Notes: generated by a model not told the origin, from the sequence alone. A DNA stretch of 64,000 bases from Chrysemys picta bellii (GCF_011386835.1 NC_088799.1:75287302-75351301), one strand, 5' to 3'. Counted from the first letter of the stretch, positions 31,613 to 44,311 are shown. Numbers and translations: made by a program.

Positions 31613-31895
31613 GGGACGTTAATTATCTTGTTGTAACTGGAGTTCTTCGAGATGTCTGGTCCCTATCTGTATTCCACTGTGGGTATTCCTACGCTGCACT
31701 GACCTAAGACCGGAAAATTCTTACAAGTAGTTGGTCTGCACCTGCATCCCTGCTCTCCTCATGCTCTATACGGAGGGTATAAGGGGTGGGACGGGGCAGA
31801 CTGATCCTTCTCTAGTCAAATCTAGTCATTATGTGAAGCAGTGGGGAATGGGGCCAGGTAGTGGAATACAGATAAGGCCTGCACATCTTGAAGAA
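31613..31895 (-). mobile_element. DIRS-C, 3' terminal fragment (left of nested insertion)
   Basis: Holds the 3' ITR of the oldest DIRS copy: ttcttcgagatgtctggtcc at about 31648 pairs, inverted, with ggcctgcacatcttgaagaa ending 31895. The latter is the start of its ICR, which resumes at 38020 on the other side of DIRS-B. Confidence 0.8.
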
Positions 31896-32268
31896 AAAAT
31901 GGTTACTCGTCTTCTCGTAACTGTTGTTCTTCGAGATGTGTTGTTCATGTCCATTCCAAGTAGGTGTGCGCGCACGCACGTGCACGGTAGCTGGAAGATT
32001 TTCCCATAGCAGCATCCGTCGGGTCGGCCTAGGCGCCCCCTGGAGTCGTGCCTTTATGGCGCTCAATATAGAGCCCTGCCGACCCGCCACACTCTCAGTT
32101 CCTTCTTCACGGCTACTCCAACAGAGGGGTAGGAGGCTGGGTATTGGAATGGACATGAACACATTTCAAAGAACAGTTAAGAAAAGGTGAATAACCGTTT
32201 TTTCTTTGAGTGCTTGTTCATGTCCATTCCAATCAGGTGACTCACAAGCTCAAGTTCAGGAGGTGGCG

Positions 32269-33293
32269 TCAGAGTCGTCCACTGATTGGAGCACCACTCT
32301 TCCAAAGGTTGCATCGTCTCTGGTCTGCTGGGCTATTACATAGTGCATGGTGAAAGAGTGAATGGAGGACTATGTCGCCATTCTGCAAACATCCTGGGTG
32401 GGAACCTGTGCCAGGAATGCTGTTGAAGAGGCTTGAGCTCTGGTGGAGTGCACAGTGATCGAAAAAGCAGGGACCCCTGCCAGGTTGTAGCATTCCCGGA
32501 TGCAGGACATGATCCATGACGAAATCCGTTGAGAAGAGACAGGACAACTTTTCATTCTGTCCGCCACTGCCACGAATAACTGCACCGACTTTCGGAAAGG
32601 TTTTGTTCTGTCGAAGGCTAGCACTCTGCAGACATCCAATGAGTAAAGTCTTTGCTACCTGCCACTTGAGTGCGGTTAAGGATAAAATACTGGGATGAAG
32701 ATGTCCTAGTTGATGTGAAACTGGGAGACAACCTTCAGGAGGAAAACTGGGTGAGGTCTCAGCTGGATTTTGTCCTTATGGAACACAGTGTAAGGGGGCT
32801 CTAAAGTCAGGGCCTTGAGCTCAGACACCCTTCCTGGCTGAGGTTATCGCTACCAGAAATGCTACCTTGTATGAGAGACGGAGCAGGGAGCACGTCGCCA
32901 AAGGTTCAAAGGGTGGTCCCATGAGTCTGGAAAGGACCAGATTGAGATCCAAAGCCGGGACAGGCTGCCGGACATGCAGGTATAGCCTATTGAGCCCTTT
33001 AAGGAAACGGCTGACCATAGGGTAGGCAAAGACCGAGAGGTCTTTTGCACCTGGATGACCCTTATTGACGACATGGACAGCCCCTGCTGCTTGAGATGGA
33101 GGAGATAGTCTAATATAAGTGGCCCAGAGGCGAGCGTCAGGGATGGATGATGCTGTGCCGACCAGATTGAAAATCTCTTCCACTTAGCAAGGTAGGTAGC
33201 CCTGGTGGTGGAGGGCTTTCTACTGACCAGGAGGACTTGCCTAACCGAGTCTGAGCAGGAGAACTCCACTGGTTTCAGCCATGGAGCTTCCAT
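32269..33293 (-). pseudogene. DIRS-B tyrosine recombinase, broken
   Basis: Fragments in several frames match the DIRS-A recombinase: SRKPSTTRATYLAKWKRFS at the N side, AFLVAITSARKGV where the first Arg block should be, then CIRECYNLAGVPAFSITVHS with STRAQASSTAFLAQVP in the HxxR region. At least two frameshifts separate them, so no active protein is expected. Confidence 0.8.
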
Positions 33294-33349
33294 GCTGTGA
33301 GGTGCAGCAACTCTAGGCTTGGATGCTGGAGATGGCCGTGATCCTGAGT

Positions 33350-35230
33350 TAGTAAGTCCGGGAAGAGCGGCAACGTGACTGGAGCTTCCACAGACATTTG
33401 CAGGAGTGATGCGTACCAGTGTTGGCGGGCCAGGCTGGAGCTATCAGAATCCCAAAGTTTCTTCCCTCTGTATCTTGAGCACCTTGTGAACGAGAGGGAT
33501 GGGTGGGAACGCGTATAGGAGACGGCCTCCCCATGGGAAGAGGAACGCGTCCGCGATGGAGCCTGGGCTGTGATTCAGGAAGAGCAAAACTGCTGACACT
33601 TCCTGTTGCATCGCGTGGTGAACAGGTCTATCTGGGGAAAACCACACTGATGGAAAATTGAGTTCACGATGTCTGGGCGAAGGGCCCATTCGTGTCCATG
33701 GAACGACCTGCTGAGATGGTCTGCCAACTCGTTCTGTACTCCAGGGAGGTACGATGCTTGCAGGTGTACAGAGTGTTCTACACAGAAGTCCCATAGCATG
33801 AGGCTTCCGGGCACGGGAGAGGAGCATGCAGCCGCCTGTTGGTTGCTATAAAACATCACCGTGGTGTTGTCTGTCATGACTGATGCACGTCTCCCTGCTA
33901 GATATGCTTGGAAAATCTGGTATGCCAGGCATACCGCTCTCAGCTCTCTGACATTGATGTGGAGAGCAAGATACACCTGAGACCAGAAGTCTTGTGTTCT
34001 CAGGTCTCCCAAATGTGGCCCCAGCCCAAGTCTGACGCGTCTGTCACTAGCGAGAGGGATGGCTGAGGAGTGGTGAAAGGGATCCCTGCACATACTACCT
34101 GCGGGTCGAGACACCACAGGAGGAAGTCGAGTACCGGACGAGGCAGGGGTACAATCCTGTCCAAATTGTCCTGGGCTGGCCGATACACTGACGCCAGCCA
34201 TGACTGAAGAGGTCAAAGTGTGAGTCTGTACTACATAGGTACAAGCTGCCATATGTTCAAGAAGTTTCAGGCAGTTCCGTGCTGTGGAATTGTCTGAGAC
34301 CTCGAATAATGTCACCCAGGGCTTGAAATCTCACTTCTGGAAGAAATGCCCTGGCGTGTGTCAAGTCCAGTATTGCCCCCACAAATCCTATCCTCTGAAC
34401 CAGGGACAGCTTTGATTTCCCCTTGTTCAGTAGCAGACCCAGTTTGTCGAAAGAAGCTCTTATGAAGGCTTGAGTCCTGGATCAGCCTTTGATCAGCTAG
34501 TCGTCGACCTGTACTTGTCGCCTGTGGAGGAATGTGGCCACGACTGCCATGCACTTGGTGAATACTTGAAGTGTCCGACAGGCAGAACAGGAGTACTGTG
34601 AACTCACAGTGGGTGTTGTTCACCACAAACCTGAGGTATTTTCTGTGGGACTGAGTTATCGTTATGTGAAAGTATGCATCCTCCAAGTCGAGGGTGGCAT
34701 ACAGTCTCCTGGATCCAATGAAGGGAAGATGGAGGCCAGAGAGACCATGCGGAGCTTGAGCGTCTTCACAAATTTGTCGAATTCTCGCAGGTCTAGTATG
34801 GGCCTGAGCCCACCCTTGGCTTTCAGTATTAGGAAATACCGAGAATAGAAAACCATGCCCTTCTGTTCCTGAGGAACCTCTTTCCCTAGCCCCTAGCAAA
34901 AGGAGTGAGTGCACCTCCAGTATAAGGAATTGCTAGGGGAAGGGGTCCCTGAAGAGGGACGGGGAAGAGGGGTGGGAGGGCACAGAATTGGATGGAGTAT
35001 CCCCCTCTCTACCGTACAGAGCACCCAGCGATTCAAAGTGATACGGGACCACGCACGGTAGAAAGGGGACAGTTGGGACGAAAAAGGTAAGGTGGGGTAG
35101 ATCCAGTTTTTATTCTGGGGCACCATCCTCAACTGCACCTTCAAAAGGCCAGTTTGGGACTGGAAGGTGGTTTGGATTGGCCAGAGCCTGGCCTGAGGAT
35201 GGGTGAGGCTTTTTCCTGCCACTACCATTC
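33350..35230 (-). pseudogene. DIRS-B RT-RNase H, broken
   Basis: RT pieces are split over frames: FLILKAKGGLRPILDLREFD, then TLDLEDAYFHITI (motif A), then a degraded motif B (LLFCLSD). At motif C, near 34500, the bases read Val-Asp-Asp followed at once by a TAG where DIRS-A has Trp. RNase H pieces include LVTDASDLGWG and MTDNTTVMFYSNQQAA. Inactive. Confidence 0.82.
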
Positions 35231-37660
35231 CTCCTCCGGGAACCGGCCTGATAGTTCTGCTGGTAGAAGCGCGGAGGAGGTTGCGGTTTAAAATGCTTCC
35301 GCTGTGTAGCGGGAGTATGGAGGCCCAATGATTTGAGAGTGGCTCTCGGGTCCTTTAGGCTATGTAGCCTTTTGTCTGTTTTCTCAGAAAGGAGCTGAAT
35401 CCTCGAATGGGAGATCCTGAATAGTCTGTTCGACTTCATACGGCAGGCCTAAGACCTGGAGCCAGGAGACTTTTCTCATGGCTATGCCCATGGCCATTAT
35501 GCGGATAGCCGCTCCGTCCAGTGCGGTTTGTAGCGAAGCTCGTGAAATGAGCTTCCCCTCCTCCACCAGAGCCAAAAACTCAGCGCGGGAGTCCTGCAAC
35601 ATCAGTTCCGCAAACTTCGCCACTGCCCCACATGTGTTATACCAGTACCTGCTGACAATGGCCTGCTGATTAAAGATGCAGAGCTGCAATCTGCCAGTGG
35701 AATAGACCTTTCTCCCATAAAGGTCAAGTTGTTTTGCATCTAGGGAATGGTGTCCCTAGACTGTTTGTCAGAGGGTGGAGATTGATGGCAGGAGAGAGAT
35801 CACTTGATCATTACCTGTTAGGTTCACTCCCTCTGGGGCACCTGGCATTGGCCACTGTCAGTAGACAGGATACTGGGCTAGATGGACCTTTGGTCTGACC
35901 AAGTATGGCCATTCTTATGTTCTTATGCCTCCCGATTCTTCAGGGAGAGTCCCTGGAGCCCTAGCATTCATTTTGGTTGGCAGCATCAACCACAAGAGAA
36001 TTAGGTGGGGGTATACAAATGCTCGTAGCCCCTGGACAGCACAAAGTAGTGCCTTTCGTTGCGCTTAGCCGTAAGGGACAATGCAGCTGGGGTCTGCCAC
36101 AAAGTTTTTGTGGTGTCAGAGTTGGTCTTTTATAAGAGGCAGGGCAATATGTGCAGGTCCAGAGGGGGCAAGAATGTCTACCATTGGATCTGTGTCCTCC
36201 ACTACCTCCTCTGCCTGAATGACCAGGCCCTGGGCAACCCGCTGCAGCAATTGCTATAGCACCCTGCTGTCCTCCAGCACTGGGGCCGTAGCTGTGCCTG
36301 GCAGCGCCTTGTCCGGTGAGGATGAGGAAGAGACTCCCGTAAGAGGTGGCTGCTCCCTTCCTTCTACACGCAAGGGGTCCTGTGGCACCTGGATTTCTTG
36401 GGCTGGTGCCAACCCGCATGGTGTCACGCCCCTCGGTGTCGGGATTGCATACACCGCCGCCAGTGCCAAAAGTGTCATCGGTGCTGAGGCCATCGTCAAT
36501 GCCGGAATTGCAGTTGGTGCCAAAGCCGTTGTTGGTGTCGGAGACATTGGAGCTAAAACAACTGGGGCCGGTGCCGGCGGCATCAGGATGGACGTGCCGG
36601 GTGGCAATGGGGCTACCCCAGATCCTGCTGATGCCAACAATGCTGGAGGGGGTACGAACAGGACCGCAGCCACCGACATCACCCTGCAATGTGACCCTTG
36701 ACTCTGACTTTGGCTTTGATGAAAAGCCCAGGGAATCCAAAGGGCCACTGCGCAAGAAGCTGCTATTGCACGGGCCACAGTGCCGGGTAAGGGTACCGGT
36801 CCTGTGTTGACGCGGACCGTCTGCTCCTGCTCCTACGAGACCGACAGGAGTCCGACTCCGATGTGTCTGAAAAAGAGGACCACGGAGGAGCGGTATTTCC
36901 AGGTGCTGACCATTCACGCCCAGGGCTTAGGGACCGGTGCGGCTGCTGGGTCCGTTCCGGTGCTGGAGAGTGGTGCGCCGGGGTTGGAGATCGGCGGGGC
37001 ATCATGGCGGGCTTTCCCCTGGAAGGTGCACGGGGAGCAACTGGTGCCGGCAACCTGCCCCATCTAGCAAGGGAGAACGGTGCTGTGAGATGGAGCAGTT
37101 CTTGGGCTGCCTCAAATGCCTCTGGAGTCCAAGGGAGGCACAGCTCCCGGCTGGGCCTTGGTGAACGAGGAGGGTCTGGACTCAACCGCCCTTCCATGCG
37201 GGCAGGAGTCAATGTGACAGTCACCAGTGGTGGAGCGGAAGTAGCGTGGCCTAACTTGGGTCTCACAACAGCTGGCTCCTTAGACCTAGCAGGGGGAGAA
37301 TGACCCCTCTCCGGCCTCTTCCTCTTCTGTGGCACCGGTGATTGAGAATGGTGCCTGCGTGCGGCATGTGAGTCACGAGTGGAACCGGGATGGTGCCATG
37401 AGTCCTTACTTGCCTCCGGTGCTCGTACTGACGGTGCCGTAGCGCTCCACACCAAGGCAGGGTCCGTCGACCCGTGGTTGGACTGGGGACAGAGTGCAGC
37501 CTCCATTAACAGCACCTTCAGGCACTGATCTCTATCCTTTAATGTCGTGGGCCAAAAGGTCTTGCAGATGGCACAATGATCCTTCTGATGGCTCTCTCCT
37601 AAACACTTCAAACACAAAGGATCGCTTCTGGGCATTCACTTGCCCGCAGGCTTCGCAGGC
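35110..37660 (-). pseudogene. DIRS-B Gag-like gene, broken
   Basis: N-terminal zinc-type module partly kept (LCLKCLGESHQKDHCAIC, 37620-37560) and C-terminal block similar to DIRS-A (QLCIFNQQAIVSRYWYN, about 35680). The middle is frameshifted. The long arginine-serine domain of DIRS-A is reduced here to short patches such as DSCRSRRSRSRRSAS near 36800. A repeat insertion sits at about 35758-35930. Confidence 0.75.
35758..35930 (+). repeat. CR1-like LINE 3' tail inserted in DIRS-B
   Basis: Contains gggctagatggacctttggt then ctgaccaagtatggccattc and ends in the short tandem ttcttatgttcttatg, the kind of octamer tail that ends CR1-family LINEs. A sister copy lies at 59735-59945. Confidence 0.65.
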
Positions 37661-38584
37661 TTTGAAGCCCGGAGACCCCGGCGTCAAAAGAGCATAAGAG
37701 GAAAACCCCCCCACCCCAAAGGAAACTTAATTTAACAATAAGGACTACTAGCTATTTAATTAACACTATAAAGCTAATGAAAACTATGTATATATACTGC
37801 TAAATGTGCTTGCCGAGACAAGAGCATGGGGAAGTTCAAGCTAACCGTCACTGGCGGAAGGAACTGAGGAGGTGTCAGGTTGGCAGGGCTCTATATTGAA
37901 CGCCATAAAGGCGCGACTCCAAGGGATACTGCTATGAGAAAATCTTCTGGCTACTGTGCACATGCATGCATGCGCACACACCTGATTGGAATGGACATGA
38001 ACAAGCACTCGAAGAAGAACTCCAGTTGCAATAGGGTAAGTAACTTTCTTTTCTTCTTCAAGTGCTGGTCCTTGCGTGTATTCCACTGACAAGCAGTACT
38101 CAGAGAGGACGACGGAGTGAGGATGCAGGTGGTATGGCTGCTTGTAGAACTGCTGCCCAGACGATGTGTCAGCAGAGAAGGCTTGGACCATGGAATAATG
38201 TCTCATGACTATGCGGCTAGAACATCACGTGGCTGCCCTGCAAATATCGAGCAGGAGTACCTCTTGCAGTGATGCCACTGAAGCCCCTCGTGCCTTTGTA
38301 GTGTGTGCCCAACTAGAGTAGGATCCAGCTAGAGATCCACTCAGAGATCCTCTGAGAAAATGTAACTTGACCTCAGACTCATTCTGCATCAAACAGTCTA
38401 GGGGACTTTCTGATGGGTTTTATTCTTAGCAGATAAAATGCCAATCCTCATCAAGGGCATGACGTCTCCTCTCCTTGCCAGAGGGATAGGGCTTTGGGAA
38501 AAAACACCCCCCCCCCCAACAGATAAATGAACTGACTGATGAAATTTTGAAACTATCGTAGGAGTGTATTTTGGGTGTAGTCAT

Positions 38585-38880
38585 AGGGTACGTCTATACT
38601 TACCCACTGGTTCAGCGGCCAGCAATCGATCTTCTGGGATCGATTTATTGCGCCTTGTCTAGACGTGATAAATCGATCCCAGAAGTGCTCACCGTCGACG
38701 CCGATAATCCTGCTCTGCGAGAGGAGTGGGCAGAGTCAACGGGGGAGCCTGCCTGCCGTGTGTGGACCCGCGGTAAGTACCTTTAAGTTCGAACTAAGAT
38801 ACTTCGACTTCAGCTACGTTATTCACGTAGCTGAAGTTGCGTATCTTAGTTCGAACTGGGGGCTTAGTGTGGACTAGGCC
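38585..38880. mobile_element. Harbinger-type MITE inside DIRS-C
   Basis: Ends gggtacgtctatacttaccc and ggcttagtgtggactaggcc are inverted relatives, flanked by ATA on both sides (3-bp duplication as in PIF/Harbinger). Interior contains a near-perfect palindrome around gttcgaactaagatac / gtatcttagttcgaac (38787-38856). Confidence 0.65.
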
Positions 38881-39022
38881 ATAGCATATTTTCCCAAGTT
38901 TACCCACTTTTCTGGCCAAGGTGATGGCAATAAGGAAGGCAACTTTCATCGACCAGTAAGATGCAGACCACATAGCTAGCTATTAAAAAGGCTGAGTTAG
39001 TGAGTGTTGAAAGTAAAAGGTC

Positions 39023-39480
39023 CTAAGTGCGGGTTTTTGGTTGAAAGGGTCTGATCAGACCTTTCAAGAATCTCTCTCTTACTGGTTGAGAGAAGATCAA
39101 ATAACCATTGATGACAGATGATGCACTGATTGCCACCAGGTGAGCCCACAGCAAGCTAAGGGAAAGACCCATTGCCTTGAGAGTAAGGTGGTAAACTAAA
39201 AGAGCAAGAATATCCAAGGTCTCTGAAGATACATGATTTTGCTAGGCCCAGATAAAGAAACATTTTTAATTGGCTAGGTAACATCTTCTGGTGGAATCCT
39301 TTCTGATATTATTAAGAATAGTCTCTGTGGCTTCAGAGCAGGAAGATTCTAGGCTTGATGTCCTTCCAAATTCAAACCGTGTGGTAAATGCCTCAGGGTT
39401 TGGGTGCTTGACACTGCCATTCTTCTGGGTCAAGAGATTCTGGAAGGACCAAATGCTGATTGGTGGACAGAATGACATTT
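39023..39480 (-). pseudogene. DIRS-C tyrosine recombinase remnant
   Basis: Short fragments align by eye to the N-terminal recombinase helices of DIRS-A: ETILNNIRKDSTRRCYLAN, then LSLSLLWAHLVAISAS and RERFLKGLIRPFQP. The catalytic part (38100-38400) has no continuous frame. Confidence 0.65.
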
Positions 39481-39599
39481 GTAGGAGCCTTGGAAACCAG
39501 AACTGCTTGGGCCACCCAGTGGCAATGAGGATCGCTTGTGCCCTGTCTTGTTGAATCTTCCATAGACCCCAAGGTAATATTGGGAGGAGACTGAAGGCA

Positions 39600-40934
39600 T
39601 AGTTCCAAGGTAGTAGGGGAGCTTCGCCTCTGGAGTACTTTCCTTGAGCTCACCTGAAGCATTACATCATTACATGTTGCATTTCCTGTTTGTCAAGGCA
39701 AACATGTACCAAGTGGGGGGTTCCCATTGAGTGAAAATGCTGTTCATTACTGAGTTGTGTAACTCATTGTGATCGATGACTAAATGCCAGCAAATTCTGG
39801 ATTCCTAGATGGTACACTGACAATAGTGTGATATGGTTCTTGATACACCAGTTCCATAAGATAACCGCTTCTATACACAGGGAGATGGATCTCATTCCTC
39901 CTGGCTTATTTATGTAGAATACAGTTGTAACATCTGACATTATGAGTACACAGTGAAACTGAACGAATGATGCAGAAGCTCTGCAAGCATCTTGAACTGC
40001 CCTGAGTTCTGGAAGATTGACGTGCATTCTGGTATCTCAAAGAGTCCAACTGCTCTGTGCTGTGTGACTATCCATGTGCGTTCCCCAGTCTGTCAGGGAG
40101 GCACCCATAATTATCATGTGGTCAGGCGTGTGAGATAAGAAAGGAACAGCCACACATATTTGACCTGGATCTCTTCCCCAAGTTACTGAGGTCCTCACCC
40201 TGGTAGGGATTGTTACTATGGTGTTCATACCAGGTTTGCTTGGTCTATATATACTTTTTGGAGCCAAACCTCCAGGCAACAGAGGTGGAGTCTGGCAAAC
40301 AGTGTCACATAAGCACACAGCACCACGTGCCCCAAGGCAGAAAGGCAAATCCCAACTAATGCACAAAACTTGGTCTAGCAGGCTGGTCATGGTCTGAAAT
40401 CTTTCCATTGAGACATAAGATCTTGCCTTGACTGAGTCAAAAGGTTTCTCTTATAAATTCTATGGTCCGCACTGGGGTCAAGATAGACTTTTCCAAATTC
40501 ACACAGACTCCTAGAGATGACAGAAGCTGAAGCAGCTAAAATGTTGACGTGAGGGCTTCTAGATGTGTCCTGCCAATGAGAAGCCAGTCATCTAAAGATG
40601 GTGAAGAAGCTTCATGTGAATGGCGCTGCTACTACTAGAAACTTTTGTGAAGACCTTAGGTGCAGTTGCTAGACCGAATGGAAGCATCCTGTGTCCTGTA
40701 TTGATAGTGGTCATGACCCACCATAAACCTGAGGAATCTTCTGTGAGCAGGGTGAATGCGCAAGTGAAAGTATGCATCTTTTACATTAGGAGCGGTGAAC
40801 CATGTGTTCTTTTCCAGGGATGGTATTGATGCCAGTATAACCATTGGAAGAGAGATTCTACCTCCTGGCAGAGGATCTCCTTGTGAGAATGGTCCCTGAA
40901 TAGGGATTGGGAAGGGAAAGAAACTCGATGGCAT
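39600..40934 (-). pseudogene. DIRS-C RT-RNase H remnant
   Basis: NVKDAYFHLRIHPAHRRFLR (RT motif A with Asp) at about 40800, a SLDDWLL-type motif C in one frame near 40590, and MHVNLPELRAVQDA and SDVTTVFYINKPGG of RNase H at 40027-39900. Many stops intervene. Confidence 0.7.
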
Positions 40935-41047
40935 AGCTAGAATGGATGATTTCCAGCACTCACTTGTCCACTGTTATTGCACTTCAATTGAGGGAAAGAG
41001 TGCTAGACAGCCACCAAAGGATATTTGAGCATTGGGTGGAGATGTCA

Positions 41048-43042
41048 TTAACAATGGTTTGCTACTCCTAAGCATCCCATCAAAAGTATCTTTGGTGGGG
41101 GGGGGAATCCGGGTTCATGTGGTTGACGTGGAAGGTGCAGGGTATTATCGCTTTTGTACTCTCTGTCCTTTACGAGACAGTTCATAGGATTGCGGATGCT
41201 AAAATAGTTGAGGTATAGGCCTGGGTTTGTAGGGATGTTTGTGGTATTTCCTCTTTGGAGCTGGTGTTTATATACCCAGGGAGCGAGGGCTGTCCTGGAG
41301 TCCTTTAGTGAATGCAAAGTCTCAGAAGTTTTTAGTTGAAAAGGTTGGTCTCCATTGCATTCTGCACCTCCCTGAGAAACCATAAGTGTAACCATGTCAG
41401 TGTTGCCCTTGACGCAGTGTCCATTGCATCAGCAGTAAATTTTAATGCAGTTTTGGCCCCGAACTTGCTTTCATCAATAAGGGCCTGAAATAGAGCCCAT
41501 CTTGATGAAGTAATTTGCACTTAAAATCTAAGAACTTTGAATAATTCAGAAAATCATGCTTAGCCGACAGCACTTGATCATTATATATTCTGAACTGGAG
41601 GCTACTAGATGTTTATACCGTCTCTCACCAGATCCAGATGCTTGGTTTCCTTGTGGGGGGGGGTTTGGCTCGTGGATATTGCTGCCTAGATCTTTCTGTG
41701 GCAGCCTTAACAACCAGGGAATTTGGTGTGGTAAATAGAAACTCCACTCCCTTAACCGGGACAAAGTTACACACCTCAGCCCTCTGGGGTAAGGGCGCAT
41801 GTTCCGGTCTATGGCATATGGCTCTTACTGGCTCTGGTATGGCTTCAATCATTGGGAGTGCTATCGGGCTGAACCCTGTGAGTTGCAGGATATCTAGGAG
41901 CTTGTGTTGTGTATCCTGGACCTCTATCAGGGAGATCAAGAGCTCCTCCACCACCCTGCTTAGCAGCTTTTGAAATTGCTTGTAATAATCTGGAGGGGAT
42001 GGCAAAGCTGGGGTAACTGCCTCATTGGGAACTAAGGATAGCCTTGCCAGTACAGGTGGAACCAGTGGATCCAGCTTGTAGTCTTATATAAGGTCTGGCT
42101 GCTCTCTTGGAGGGGAGGAGTGGAATGATTCCTTATTAGATCCCACCAACCATGGGTATCATGTATGGGGCCCACTAGCCCCAGTAGGATGGATCAAAGG
42201 TGCATCATGGAAACCCCAAGACATGGGGTACCATTAGTCCCAAGGGGTGTGTGTCTGCGTACAGGGTGGTTCCAGGAAGCTCTTGATCGCCTTGCAATGA
42301 TGGTTCCTCTGATTTCCTCAAAGACAAAAAAGCCAGATCCACGTCAATCAGCAGTCTCAACAGTTCTGTCGGACCAAAGCTGCAGCTAACAGACAGGATG
42401 GTAGATGAACTTATCCCATAGCCCAGCAGTTCTCGGTCTTTCAACCTAGGTGGTATTGCTGCCATTGTTATTGATGGTGCAGAGTCTGGTTCCGCTAAAG
42501 CCCTCCTCTTTTTATCATGGTTCTGTGACTTAGGACATTCTAAATCTTTGGGGGCTGGGCATGGAGGATTGTACTACCTGGACATGTCTTCTTTGGAGTG
42601 GACTTACAGGGGGATCTGCTCTTGTGTTCCTGAGAACATTTCCTGCTCTCCTGATGAACTCTAGAGATTTGATTTCCCTTGCTCCTAAATCAGCCATGTG
42701 GTAGGAGGAGTGCACCTCACTGACTCTGGCCAATGTACCAGGGCAGGGAGAGGGTCCCCCAGGCTGGGTCTGCCTGGCGTCTCACAGTCTTTTCCATTAG
42801 GTGGTTTTTAAGCAAGAAGTCCTGCACAGGCTGGGCATGGCTAGGGAAGCAACAACAAATATTTCACCTGGTCGACATATGGACTTTCTTAAGGCCGAAA
42901 AGGCAGTGCTGGTGGCTGTCGCTGACCAAGAACGAGAAGGGATTGATGAGACAATTTTAAAAGCCCAGTGTTCTGGGCATAATCTAATTCCCATAAAGGG
43001 AGTCAGAAGGGTTCCCTGGGAGTAGGAAATCCAATTAAACAT
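41048..43042 (-). pseudogene. DIRS-C Gag-like remnant
   Basis: Pieces such as VCNFVPVKGVEFLFTTP (about 41770) correspond to KYFVPSKDYEYLYTYPQP of DIRS-A Gag. The rest is scrambled by indels. The arginine-serine domain is not recognisable. Confidence 0.6.
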
Positions 43043-43250
43043 GACTTATATTATTAAAACTATTTACACTAGCTACATTAAAGATAAAATTTAAATATTT
43101 AGATTCGGTTCCAATGCAGGCCATGCACCAGTAAGGAGGAACTGGAGAGGTGGTTGGTCTGCCCCACCCCTTAAACTCTCAGTGCAGCGCATGAGGAGAG
43201 CAGGGGCACCAGTGTGCACCAAAGGACACTGTTTGTAAAGCCGAACGTTT

Positions 43251-44311
43251 TAAGCTACCAACAGTACTACTGTACAGGATTAGAGGGAGACATAAAAATG
43301 ACTTCAAATACTTTTTCTGTATATGAAAAGTCACGATGCTAAAATCCAGAATTTTAGGCCCTTCCAGGGTTATATGCAAGATGCAAATGCTGGCTTCCAC
43401 TGAGGGTGGAAATATTTCTCTATGAGGATAAGTGCTCCTATTTCTAGCCCTAATCACCTGTGAGGATGCCAGACTAATTTTGTGACATTTTTACCTACAA
43501 AAAATTGTTCCTGTGTGGGACTGAATCTCTTTGTAAAGTTTTATATAGTATAAATTCAATGATACTCCAAGTTACCTGAATGGTCCAACTTTTGGATGAG
43601 AAGAGCTGATATCTGCTGGTAGAAGAGATGGTCAGACCAGGACAGTGGCAAGATCTTCAGTCTATTGGGGGTAGATCTTCAATCCCGGTACAAGGGAAAA
43701 CCCATGCTGTGTCAATCTAGTCAGTATAATTTTTAGGAACAAAAAATATAAACATCTTCAATTAACTAGATTTTAAACTTAGATTAGTTAGGGAATGGTT
43801 ACCAGAAGGCATTTGGTTTAAATGGGAAAGAAAAAGAAAAGAGACACTCCAGTCCCCATCTCTCATATCTGTTAGCACATGCCCACAGGATACACTGAAT
43901 TTGTAACAAGCCAAGGGGGAACATTTTGGTGGGAATCCCTTTGAAGTATTTACAGGATACCACTACTTGAAGGCTTTTGTTTTGTTTTGAAACATCTCCA
44001 CACAGGAAACTCTGATTCAATTATATATTTTTGTATATTTGATTATAGTTTACATAATTCCACTGAAAAAACATGAAGTTAGGAGGGAGGAAACTCCATT
44101 AAGGAAAAAGGGTTTAGTATTTTAAATTGTGAACTGTTCTTCTTATGAAAAATTTAAACCTACCTGTGGTTTTTCCACAATGTGTGGAAAATTATGTTTT
44201 TGCAGAATCCAAACAAGGAAATTCAAAGGAACATCAATTACTTTCCATATTTGTTGACTATTTTAGTACATATGTTGAAATAAATTTACTGCAAAGTCTC
44301 ACTGCTAATTA
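43251..44311. other. intergenic, nothing recognised
   Basis: AT-rich; may include the lost 5' end of DIRS-C but no match is visible. Confidence 0.45.

Larger units (their letters stand above)
31896..38019 (-). mobile_element. DIRS-B: decayed DIRS retrotransposon nested in DIRS-C
   Basis: Same plan as DIRS-A: 3' ITR from 31896, ICR about 32143-32239, recombinase, RT-RNase H, gag, AT-rich leader, and 5' ITR about 37857-38019 ending cactcgaagaagaa, as in DIRS-A. Frames are broken by many shifts and stops, and a CR1-like piece interrupts it near 35.8-35.93 kb. Its left edge is within a few bases because both the host and the element have A-rich sequence there. Confidence 0.88.
38020..43250 (-). 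mobile_element. DIRS-C: oldest, heavily decayed DIRS copy (main part)
   Basis: Begins at 38020 with the rest of the ICR (ctccagttgcaatagggtaa, then ttcttcttcaagtgctggtc). Decayed recombinase, RT-RNase H and gag follow on the minus strand. At 43155-43235 its right side matches the inverse of 31730-31810, part of the 5' ITR; the outermost 5' end is not recognisable, so it is deleted or diverged. Confidence 0.78.
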
